From the NCBI GenBank assembly GCA_021838585.1, contig JAKCDE010000031.1, forward strand, positions 1 to 11,859: a stretch of DNA of 11,859 nt, written 5' to 3'. Positions within the stretch are counted from its first letter, which is position 1. Each line of letters opens with the position of its first letter. Source of the stretch: Nitrospirota bacterium. GTDB taxonomy: Bacteria > Nitrospirota_A > Leptospirillia > Leptospirillales > Leptospirillaceae. This document shows positions 5,172 to 11,692 of this stretch, piece by piece. The notes below the pieces were generated by a model. That model saw only the letters and a program-made list of their open reading frames with translations. It was not told the DNA's origin and did not search any database. Position numbers and translations under genes: made by a program.

Positions 5172-5865
5172 GACAGGCTCCTTGGTGGAGAGTTTTTTCG
5201 TCCCGTCTTTTCCCGCCCGGGTCGGGAAAGAGGGGAGGAGAAAACGGTTCGGAACGGCAATCCTTTTATTCCTAGCGCTTCTTTTCTTTTTTTTCAAGGG
5301 ACCGGCCTTCTCCCTGGCCGACAGCTCCAACGGAGTGAACCCGGGGGGAACCCCCTTCATGCCGATGATGGGGAATTTCGGAGGGGGGAGCAACCAGCCT
5401 TTTACCCCGATACGCTCGGGGATCCTCCGATATCCCGAACAGGGACACAGCGTGACAAGGGACGCGGAGCTGTGCCAGGGGTTCCACTACAACTCGAATC
5501 CCCCCACCTCCGGGCTCATGACCGACACCTTTATCCCGAAAAACGGCCTTGAGGACAGCGCCATCTCTCCCTGCACCCTTGTAAATGTGATCCATCGGGG
5601 GAACATCATCATTTTTTACGACCCCTCCCGGGTTCCCGCCTCGACGGTCGGCACACTTCAGGGAATTGCCAGCAGCGACGCCTCCGCCGAGGGTTTCCTA
5701 CAGCAGCAGAAAATCGGATACGCCGTCATCCTGGTGAAGGCCCGCTTCAACGATCCGATCGTTCTCCTGGCCTGGCGCCGGATCCTGCCTCTCTCTACCC
5801 TCGACAGGATGAAGATGAACCTCTTCCTTTCCCGGTATCGCGGTCAGATCGCCAGAAATAAATAA
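5170..5865 (+). CDS. Secreted or membrane-anchored DUF3105-like protein
   Basis: The 231-residue product starts at ATG 5170, with AAAAGGGA ending seven bases upstream. Its basic N-region is unusually long (about 27 residues, GKEGRRKRF), then comes a hydrophobic core (TAILLFLALLFFFF) and a cleavage-like AFSLA-DSS. FHYNSNPPTSG at 105-115 and VNVIHRGNIIIFYDP from 138 match the spacing and style of the DUF3105 signatures (NSNPPTSGPHY and VHNLEHGGVVI.Y). His142 keeps the second family histidine, but the GPHY histidine is replaced (GLMT). Cys102 and Cys135 could form a disulfide in the periplasm. The start abuts the oppositely oriented beta-rich protein gene. The biochemical role of DUF3105 is unknown to me, so none is assigned. 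Confidence 0.7.
   Translation: MTGSLVESFFVPSFPARVGKEGRRKRFGTAILLFLALLFFFFKGPAFSLADSSNGVNPGGTPFMPMMGNFGGGSNQPFTPIRSGILRYPEQGHSVTRDAELCQGFHYNSNPPTSGLMTDTFIPKNGLEDSAISPCTLVNVIHRGNIIIFYDPSRVPASTVGTLQGIASSDASAEGFLQQQKIGYAVILVKARFNDPIVLLAWRRILPLSTLDRMKMNLFLSRYRGQIARNK
5201..5236. repeat. 36-bp imperfect palindrome beside the divergent start
   Basis: The two halves meet at 5218/5219 (core CCCGGG). Of 18 paired positions, 14 are Watson-Crick, two are G-T and two are mismatches (5214/5223 and 5205/5232). It begins 30 bases upstream of the minus-strand start and lies within the first 25 codons of the plus-strand gene. No T-run follows on either strand, so it is not an intrinsic terminator. It could be a dimer-binding operator or a hairpin in the minus-strand leader. 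Confidence 0.6.
5269..5297 (-). promoter_or_regulatory. Candidate promoter for the minus-strand beta-rich protein
   Basis: On the minus strand TTGAAA (5297-5292) and TAGGAA (5274-5269) are 17 bases apart, with an A-rich spacer. The -10 match is poor. The start point would be near 5262, so the palindrome at 5201-5236 would fall within the leader RNA. Confidence 0.28.
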
Positions 5866-5872
5866 TGCCGCG

Positions 5873-5913
5873 GCGCGCGTGGGCGGAGCGACGCTCCTGG
5901 GCGCGCGTTCTTT
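5873..5913 (+). terminator. Possible terminator after the DUF3105-like gene
   Basis: A GC-rich interrupted hairpin follows the stop codon: an inner stem GGAGC/GCTCC with loop GAC, an internal bulge, and an outer GCGCGC pairing (5873-5879 with 5901-5907). TTCTTT follows. The T-run is broken and the internal loop weakens the stem, so this is only a candidate. Confidence 0.35.
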
Positions 5914-5929
5914 CGCGGTTTTGTGAAAA

Positions 5930-5959
5930 TTCCGAAGATGGGACGCATTGTGTTAGAAT
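5930..5959 (+). promoter_or_regulatory. Weak candidate promoter of the TPR-bioD gene run
   Basis: TAGAAT (5954-5959) is a good -10 box. The best -35, TTCCGA (5930-5935), lies 18 bases upstream and is poor. The position, just after a possible terminator and about 25 bases before the first gene, is suitable for starting the 5984-10793 run. Confidence 0.3.
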
Positions 5960-5983
5960 GGTTCGTAGGAGTCATTGCGGCAA

Positions 5984-6640
5984 ATGTCACGAGGAGCCTC
6001 AAAAATTGGCGGGACCGTGAACCAGAATGCCTTTCTCCTGCTGTATCTGTTACCGGCTGAAGGATGTCGACAGCGACTGGGGTTTCGGCCCGGGAAGATT
6101 CTGGGGGTCCCCGGAAATCCCTCCCGGTCCCTGGGAGGGATCCATATTCTGCTTCAGGACAGCAAGAAGGCCCTGATGACGCTTCTTCCCGGGTACGGAG
6201 AATGGAATGGGGCGAAGGGCTTCTGGACCACCTCCGCGGAGCCGCCTCTTCCGCTTCGCTACCGGCTCGCAAACGACGGGCGACGCAAGGTGTATCTTTT
6301 TGAACAGACGATGCGCGAAGGAGTTTTTCTGACCCTGTCCACGGGGTTTCGGCTTCCGGTCAAGAAGTCGATCCCCTTTCTCGATTGTCGAGGCGGGATG
6401 GTCACGGCGAGAATCGACCTCGGGTCCCTCTTTTCCATCGTGTCGATTCACGTTCACTGGCCCGGATCTCTGGCCGGCCTCATGAACGCCTCTCCCAAGG
6501 TTGTGGGGCTTGCCTATGCCTCGGCGACAGTCGCGGTGAGACCCGTCGTCACGCAGACGGTCTACGATTATGTACCAGGAGCCGTTCTCGGGGGGGACAT
6601 GAGAGAGATCCAGACGCGCCCGACCTCCCCCGTGCGCTAG
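5984..6640 (+). CDS. Unrecognised protein opening the TPR-aminotransferase-bioD run
   Basis: The product has 218 residues from ATG 5984. AGGAG at 5967-5971 lies 12 bases upstream, which is long; TTG at 5975 (spacing three) and GTG near 6018 are alternatives. I do not recognise a family. Visible features: a hydrophobic stretch near the N-terminus (FLLLYLLPAEGC), a Gly/Pro-rich segment, a middle region with aromatic and charged residues (KVYLFEQTMREGVF), and a beta-like C-terminal half (VTARIDLGSLFSIVSIHVHW; VGLAYASATVAVRPVV). There is no clean lipobox or Sec signal from this start. The reading frame is plausible as protein, unlike the arginine/proline-rich alternatives across the same bases. 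It ends 82 bases before the TPR lipoprotein gene, so a shared transcript is likely. Confidence 0.6.
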   Translation: MSRGASKIGGTVNQNAFLLLYLLPAEGCRQRLGFRPGKILGVPGNPSRSLGGIHILLQDSKKALMTLLPGYGEWNGAKGFWTTSAEPPLPLRYRLANDGRRKVYLFEQTMREGVFLTLSTGFRLPVKKSIPFLDCRGGMVTARIDLGSLFSIVSIHVHWPGSLAGLMNASPKVVGLAYASATVAVRPVVTQTVYDYVPGAVLGGDMREIQTRPTSPVR

Positions 6641-6722
6641 GTCCGGACCATCCGTCATCCCTCGACACCCCCATTCATCCTGCCGGCGGGTTTCATTCCG
6701 GCCAAAAAAAGATGAGGTTTTC

Positions 6723-8999
6723 ATGATCCGGTCCTCTATGTCCCGTGGAACTCTCGCTCTGGCGGCATGCCTTTTCCTGGCATCCTGCCAGTCGGCAGGC
6801 CACCCAAGACCGAATGAATCCTCAGTCTCCCCCACCGCCGGTCACCCCCGCCAGGAAACCCGGATACCGCTCGGGAAAACGGGCCATGTCGATCCTGCTT
6901 ATCCCTGGCAGGCCTACTATCATGAACTTCAGGCCGACATCGCCCTGACCCTCGAGAACCCCTTTCTCGCTTTAGACGAGGTCAAAAAGGCGCTGGCCTA
7001 CAAGCCGCACTCCGTCTACCTGGGTCTTCTCGAGGCCCGCGTTCTCGCAAAAACCGGCAATCTTCCCGCGGCGGTCTCGGTCTCCGAGACGCTGGCCCGG
7101 GCCAATCCCAATCGCCTCAAGCCGTGGCTCCTCCTGGGCACGCTCCTTCAGCTCGAGGCCGTCAAGGAAAATGATCCGGTCCGCCAGAAGGCCATCCTGG
7201 AAAAGGTCGTTCCGATCTACGAGGACCATGTTCTCGAACTCGATCCCCTGAAGGACGAAGCCTACATCGCCCTCTCCGACATCTATTCGAAGCTCGGCGA
7301 CCGGAACAAGTCGCTCGGTGTCCTCGAGAAAGGGGTGGTGATGAGCCCCCATTCGGCCTATCTTCCCTTCTATCTGGGCTTCCGGTACGAGCGCTCGGGT
7401 GACGACGCCCGGGCGGAGGGGCTCTACCGCCTCTCCCTTTCCCGGGACCCCCGTTTCGCTCCCGCCCTCGAATCCCTTGGCGACCTCTACTCGCGGAAGG
7501 GCGAATGGGAAAAGGCCCGCAAGAACTATGAAGCCCTGCTCTCACTCCAGGAGGTCGGACGCATCGACCTCGAGGTCAAACTTCTCAAGACCTACTTCTC
7601 CCTCGAGGCCTATCCCGACGCGGTCAGACTGCTCAAAAGGGCCATCGGGGAGCATCCCAGCAACAACCGGCTTCCCCTGATCCTTTCCTCCCTGCTGGTC
7701 CAGGAGAGCCGTTACGACGAGGCGATCCGCCAGATCGAGGAAATTCTCCGGACCCACCCGGAGGATCCCCGTCTCCTTTCCTTCCTGGGGTCGGTCTACG
7801 AGAAGTCCCTGCACTTCACCCGGGCGATCGACACCTATCATCTGATGATCCGGCGCTTTCCCAATCTTTACGAGGGGGCCTACGACCTCGGGGACCTCTA
7901 CCGGAGGCTGGACAACAGTCCCAAGGCGCTCCTTTACCTCAAGGACGCCAAAAGCCTCTCTCCCGAGCGATGGGAGATCTCCTTCTCGATCGCCCTGGCC
8001 TATATGGACCAGAAAAAGTACCGGCTGGCCCTGAAGGCTCTGGATCAGGCCGAACGGCTCTCCGTCCGGAATCCGATCCTGATCTTCAACAAGGCCATTC
8101 TCTACGACCAGTGGGATCACAAGCGCTATCTCCCCCGGGTGACCGCCCTTCTCAGGAAAACCCTCGAGATCGACAAGGGGTTTGCGGACGCCCTCAACTA
8201 TCTGGGCTACACAGAAGTGATCGAGCACGGCGATCTGGTCAAGGCCCGCTACATGATCCTCCACGCCCTGACCGTCGACCCGAAAAACGGGGCCTACCGC
8301 GACAGTCTGGGGTGGCTCTATGACCGCCAGGGACACTATCTGAAGGCCCTTCGGGAAGAGACAAGGGCGCTGGCCGCCATGCCCCATGATCCGACCGTCC
8401 TCGACCACGAGGGCCGCATCGAGCACCACCTCGCCCTTTTCCTGAAAGACCATCCCGTAAGCGAGGACAGAAAAAACCTCCTGCTCTCCTTTCTTCTCCC
8501 CAAGGGGGCCGCTCCCCCCTCGGTTCCTCTCCCGGAATTTCTCAACTCCCTCTCGAGAACGCACATGAGGGAGTCCATCATGATCCATCCCCTTCGGCAC
8601 CGGAGGGTTCTCCGGTACCTCACGTGGTACGTGCACGAGGACCCGGCCTTCATCGGGGATCTGCGCCGGGCGGTCCGTCTCTGGGTCCGCCTCCATCCCT
8701 CCTCCGGCCCCCTCCGGTACTACCGGGTCGAGTCGGGCGACACCCTCCAGTCCATCGCCGCCAAGGCGAAGGTCTACGGATCTCCCCGCTACTGGAAGCT
8801 CCTCGAGAAGGCCAACCGGTCCCTGGTCAGCAATCCGAACGACCTGCCGTGGGGGACGGTCCTGACCATTCCGGTCCTCTCACCGTCCCAGCGGGACGTC
8901 CGGAAGACGCCCCACGGCGCCTCGACGCTTCGCCCGGGAGAATCCCTCTCCCCCGGGCTCACCCGAAACCGCAACCCTTATCCAACGGATGCCGCCTGA
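6723..8999 (+). CDS. Large TPR-repeat lipoprotein with C-terminal LysM domain
   Basis: The 758-residue product starts at ATG 6723, with GAGG five bases upstream. The lipoprotein signal ends LASC with lipidated Cys22. Residues of about 60-570 form many tetratricopeptide repeats, seen in recurrent patterns such as ALESLGDLYSRKGEWEKARK, GAYDLGDLYRRLDNSPKALL and GAYRDSLGWLYDRQGHYLKA. TPRs build a curved scaffold for protein partners. After a linker, a LysM module (YYRVESGDTLQSIAAKAKVY, about 667-720) should bind peptidoglycan. The architecture suggests a lipid-anchored scaffold tethered to the wall, for envelope assembly, secretion or polysaccharide export; the exact partner is not shown. The aminotransferase gene follows after two bases, so the genes are almost surely co-transcribed. 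Leader and LysM resemble the mltD product in style, not in domain order. Confidence 0.88.
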   Translation: MIRSSMSRGTLALAACLFLASCQSAGHPRPNESSVSPTAGHPRQETRIPLGKTGHVDPAYPWQAYYHELQADIALTLENPFLALDEVKKALAYKPHSVYLGLLEARVLAKTGNLPAAVSVSETLARANPNRLKPWLLLGTLLQLEAVKENDPVRQKAILEKVVPIYEDHVLELDPLKDEAYIALSDIYSKLGDRNKSLGVLEKGVVMSPHSAYLPFYLGFRYERSGDDARAEGLYRLSLSRDPRFAPALESLGDLYSRKGEWEKARKNYEALLSLQEVGRIDLEVKLLKTYFSLEAYPDAVRLLKRAIGEHPSNNRLPLILSSLLVQESRYDEAIRQIEEILRTHPEDPRLLSFLGSVYEKSLHFTRAIDTYHLMIRRFPNLYEGAYDLGDLYRRLDNSPKALLYLKDAKSLSPERWEISFSIALAYMDQKKYRLALKALDQAERLSVRNPILIFNKAILYDQWDHKRYLPRVTALLRKTLEIDKGFADALNYLGYTEVIEHGDLVKARYMILHALTVDPKNGAYRDSLGWLYDRQGHYLKALREETRALAAMPHDPTVLDHEGRIEHHLALFLKDHPVSEDRKNLLLSFLLPKGAAPPSVPLPEFLNSLSRTHMRESIMIHPLRHRRVLRYLTWYVHEDPAFIGDLRRAVRLWVRLHPSSGPLRYYRVESGDTLQSIAAKAKVYGSPRYWKLLEKANRSLVSNPNDLPWGTVLTIPVLSPSQRDVRKTPHGASTLRPGESLSPGLTRNRNPYPTDAA

Positions 9000-9001
9000 C
9001 C

Positions 9002-10171
9002 ATGACCCCCGTCCCCTTCTTCGACCTGACCCGCCAGTACGCGTCAATGGAAAAAGAGATCCAGGAGGCGGTCCTTCCCCTCCTCAAAAGCCAGCAGTTC
9101 ATCCTCGGGCCGACTGTCGCCGACTTCGAAAAGCAGTTCGCGGGGACCTTCGGCCTTTCCCGTGCGGTCGGGGTCTCGTCCGGAACCGATGCCCTTGTGC
9201 TCTCGCTGGTCGCCTCGGGACTCCTTCGGGGGCAGGGGGTCCTCGTCCCCTCCTTCACCTTCTTCGCTTCGGCGAGCGCCGTGACTCTCGCCGGAGGCAG
9301 ACCGGTCTTCCTCGATGTCGACCCGTCCTCCTTTCTCCTGACCCCCGAGATCCTCGAGCGATTCCTGCGGGAGGAGACCCGTCCCGGGCCGGACGACCGG
9401 CCGGTGACCCGACGGGGGAACCATCCCCTGGCCGGGGTGATGGCCGTCCATCTCTATGGCCAGATGGTCGACATGGAAGGGCTCTTCCGGGTGGCCCGCT
9501 CCCACGGCCTCTGGATCGTCGAAGACGCCTGCCAGGCGGTGGGGGCCCGCCATGCCGGCCACCCGCCGGGACTCTTCAGCAATGCGGCCGCCTATTCCTT
9601 CTTTCCGACCAAGAATCTGGGAGGAGCGGGGGACGGGGGCCTCGTGACCACCGAAAGCGACGATTTCGCGGACCACCTTCTGCGCCTGCGCGTCCACGGG
9701 AGCCGCAAGCGCTACGAGCACGAGGAGATGGGCTACAACGCCCGGCTCGACGCCCTGCAGGCGAAGATCCTCTCGGTCAAGCTTCCCCGTCTATCGGAGT
9801 GGACCGCGAGACGCCAGTTCCTCGCCAATCGGTACAACGAGGCCTTCCGGGACATACCGGGGGTCTTTGTTCCCGTTCCCCTTCCGGACTGTGACCATGT
9901 CTATCATCAGTACACCCTCCGGATCGAGGGGGAGGGCCGCCGGGACGCCCTCCGGAACCTCCTCTCGGAGCGGGCCATCGGCTCCGAGGTCTACTATCCG
10001 ATCCCCCTCCATCGCCAGGAGGCCTTTGCCGGCCTTCTTTTGGAGACGCCGCCGCTTCCCGCCTCGGACACACTCTGCCGGCAGGTGATCTCCCTTCCGG
10101 TCTTTCCGGAGCTTTCGGATCTTGAGCAGGAACGGGTGATCGATGCGGTCCGCGCCTTTTTCGGAGGATAG
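9002..10171 (+). CDS. DegT/DnrJ/EryC1/StrS-family PLP-dependent aminotransferase
   Basis: The 389-residue enzyme starts two bases after the TPR gene. Family features occur in order: PFFDLTRQY at the N-terminus; a cofactor-phosphate segment GVSSGTDALVLSL; EDACQAVGA with Asp175, which holds the pyridinium nitrogen; SFFPTKNLGGAGDGG with Schiff-base Lys204; RVHGSRKRYEHEEMGYNARLD; and a C-terminal EVYYPIPLHRQ. The length is normal. Members transfer an amino group, usually from glutamate, to a keto-sugar nucleotide for O-antigen, capsule or glycan synthesis. The PFFDL..QY start and HxxGYNxRLD-like motif resemble UDP-keto-sugar aminotransferases such as WbpE, but the substrate is not determined. The upstream envelope scaffold supports a surface glycan role. 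The stop codon lies inside bioD, with a 29-base overlap. Confidence 0.92.
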   Translation: MTPVPFFDLTRQYASMEKEIQEAVLPLLKSQQFILGPTVADFEKQFAGTFGLSRAVGVSSGTDALVLSLVASGLLRGQGVLVPSFTFFASASAVTLAGGRPVFLDVDPSSFLLTPEILERFLREETRPGPDDRPVTRRGNHPLAGVMAVHLYGQMVDMEGLFRVARSHGLWIVEDACQAVGARHAGHPPGLFSNAAAYSFFPTKNLGGAGDGGLVTTESDDFADHLLRLRVHGSRKRYEHEEMGYNARLDALQAKILSVKLPRLSEWTARRQFLANRYNEAFRDIPGVFVPVPLPDCDHVYHQYTLRIEGEGRRDALRNLLSERAIGSEVYYPIPLHRQEAFAGLLLETPPLPASDTLCRQVISLPVFPELSDLEQERVIDAVRAFFGG

Positions 10172-10793
10172 TCTCCATCCTCGGGGGACGGTCCTCTTCG
10201 TGGTCGGGACCGATACCGGAGTCGGCAAGACCCGTCTGGTGGAGGAGCTGATCCGGTTTTCATCCGACAGGATGCATCTCAAGGTCGTGAAGGCCGTCCA
10301 GACGGGGGTGGAGTCGCCGGGCGAGGAGCCCGATTCGGATCGCTATCTTCGCGCGGGGATCCCTTCGGAGCAGGTCTGGGAGGGGTATCGCTTCGCTCGG
10401 CCGCTCGATCCGATGACTGCCGCAAGGCTCGAGGGCCGGAGGATCGATCCGAAGTTCCTCGCCGCCCGGATCCGGGGATTCCACGACGAAGGGCACCGGG
10501 TCGTCGTCGAGGGGGCGGGAGGCATTCTGAGCCCCTTCTTTCCGGACGGAACCGGGATCCTGTCCCTCATGAAACAGATCGACCGTCCCCTGGCCCTCCT
10601 TCTCGTCTCCCACCCCCACCTGGGAACCCTTTCGGTCACCCTGGCCGCAGTCCGGATTCTGAACGAGGAGGGCCTTCCTCCCCGGTCTCTTCTCCTGTGC
10701 CATCGTCCGGGAGTCCAGGACGACGCTTCCACCGTGAATCCCGAGACCCTTCGCTCCCTCCTCGCGCCCTTGCCGGTCTTCGAGTTCTCCTGA
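10143..10793 (+). CDS. bioD: Dethiobiotin synthetase
   Basis: This 216-residue cytoplasmic enzyme uses ATP and CO2 to close the ureido ring of 7,8-diaminopelargonate, the penultimate step of biotin synthesis. The P-loop GTDTGVGKT is at residues 22-30 and matches the family signature. KAVQTG holds Lys50, the counterpart of the KPVQTG lysine; its usual Pro is Ala here. SDRYLRAG follows, and VVVEGAGGILSPF carries the second signature EGAGG. Length is near the family norm. The ATG at 10143 overlaps the aminotransferase by 29 bases; a GGAGG at 10163-10167 has no start codon after it, so the upstream ATG is used, probably by translational coupling. No other bio gene is in the window, so any pathway partners must lie elsewhere. 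Confidence 0.93.
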   Translation: MRSAPFSEDSLHPRGTVLFVVGTDTGVGKTRLVEELIRFSSDRMHLKVVKAVQTGVESPGEEPDSDRYLRAGIPSEQVWEGYRFARPLDPMTAARLEGRRIDPKFLAARIRGFHDEGHRVVVEGAGGILSPFFPDGTGILSLMKQIDRPLALLLVSHPHLGTLSVTLAAVRILNEEGLPPRSLLLCHRPGVQDDASTVNPETLRSLLAPLPVFEFS

Positions 10794-10849
10794 TCCTTTG
10801 GGTGTCAGACCCGTCGGGGCTTTCGGGAATGCGGAACGAGGCGAGACGA

Positions 10850-10888
10850 GGGACCGAATCCCCCCTGAGGGTCCCGTATGGAGGGACC
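10850..10888. repeat. Three-arm alternating inverted repeat after bioD
   Basis: GGGACC (10850-10855), GGTCCC (10870-10875) and GGGACC (10883-10888) allow two mutually exclusive hairpins, first with second or second with third. It lies between the convergent bioD gene and the ATPase remnant. Without a T-run it is not an obvious terminator. Short GC-rich arms could arise by chance. Confidence 0.4.
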
Positions 10889-10920
10889 GGGTCAACCCCA
10901 GTGAGGCGTGAACAGGGCTC

Positions 10921-11347
10921 TTACGGTTGTCCGGTGCCCAGCTCCGACTCCCCCATCCAGTTACAAAGAAGGGCCGCAGGAATGCGGAAGATCCGGGTCG
11001 CGATTTCGGGCAGATTTTCCTGGGGTCCGAAGTCGTCGAGGGATTTGGTGACGACATAGCCCCGATCGATCCCTTTCTGGCGGCAAAGATCGAGCAGTCC
11101 CTTCAAATCGCGACTCCCTGTATGCTGGGAGCGATACTTGACCGCGAAGGGGATGATCGAAGGTCGCATACAAGATATTGGACGGGGGAGATCCCTCCAG
11201 CAAAAGAGTGTCGATCGCCTGAAGCATCAGAGTGGTTTTTCCGATCTGGCGCGCTCCGGACAAGAGAACGGCGCGGGGAGCCGGCGGAGAGAGCAGCCAC
11301 ATTTTCAACTGTCCGAACGCGGCCCGTCTCCATGAGGGAAGATTGAT
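10921..11347 (-). pseudogene. Decayed AAA-family ATPase (DUF4143-type), internally deleted and frameshifted
   Basis: Two parts of one protein family lie in different minus-strand frames. The N-terminal part (about 11347 down to 11143) reads LPSWRRAAFGQLKMWL, then a Walker A GARQIGKTT (codons 11257-11231), then ILYATFDHP, the strand found soon after the P-loop in this family. The C-terminal part (about 11169 down to the stop at 10921) reads IPFAVKYRSQ, then DLKGLLDLC and GYVVTKSLDDF, the nuclease-like tail with its VKYR core. The two overlap at 11143-11169. Intact relatives have about 400 residues; only about 140 remain, so the Walker B region and central domain are gone. No plausible start codon or ribosome site precedes the first part. 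It is almost certainly non-functional. Such ATPases are often accessory genes acquired by transfer. Confidence 0.8.
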
Positions 11348-11692
11348 TAAAATTAGTGCAACTGTATTTTTATTATTTTTATGATTTAGGGATGAAAATC
11401 TTCTTATCCCTATATTCCTCGCAAAAGACCTCCCTTTGAACGGACGGTTTCCAAGCGCATCCCCCCCGGTTGAAGACCCTTTTTCGACCCTCCCCCGACA
11501 ATGAATGAGCCCCGGAATTCTTGTGTCGGGACCCTCCTCTCGTAGCGACCGGAGATCAGGGGGCTCTGATGATCGGGAGAACGCCCCTGATTTGCGCCGC
11601 AATCGTCCCGGTAAACGCTCTGGAAATTCCCGGAACCCCCGGTCGGAGGTTCTCGGACTGTTGGGTGTCGGCTGACTTTCGGCCGGAGAAGA
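11348..11692. other. Intergenic region with no supported gene
   Basis: About 345 bases lie between the ATPase remnant and the end of the exonuclease III gene. The first 80 bases (to about 11425) are strikingly AT-rich for this window and probably held the upstream region of the decayed ATPase. The rest is GC-rich, and no frame has a ribosome site or recognisable product. ATCAGGGG (11555-11562) and CCCCTGAT (11584-11591) form an 8-bp inverted repeat with a 21-base spacer and no T-run. Confidence 0.5.

Noticed and set aside
4650..5552. Plus-strand frame of about 300 codons opposite the beta-rich protein gene
   Set aside because: The product is low-complexity, Gly/Glu/Asp/Arg-rich, with no ribosome site. 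The minus strand gives a signal peptide and amphipathic beta strands and is followed by a terminator.
7542..8696. Long open minus-strand frame opposite the TPR lipoprotein gene
   Set aside because: It is the shadow of a GC-rich real gene. Its product has no recognisable motif, and the plus-strand frame has clear lipobox, TPR and LysM features.
8989..9894. Alternative plus-strand frame inside the aminotransferase gene
   Set aside because: It is Pro/Arg/Gly-rich, typical of a shifted frame in GC-rich DNA. The true frame carries all PLP-enzyme motifs.
10163..10171. GGAGG as the ribosome site of bioD
   Set aside because: No ATG, GTG or TTG in the bioD frame follows at a usable distance before the P-loop. 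The upstream ATG at 10143 is the only sensible start.
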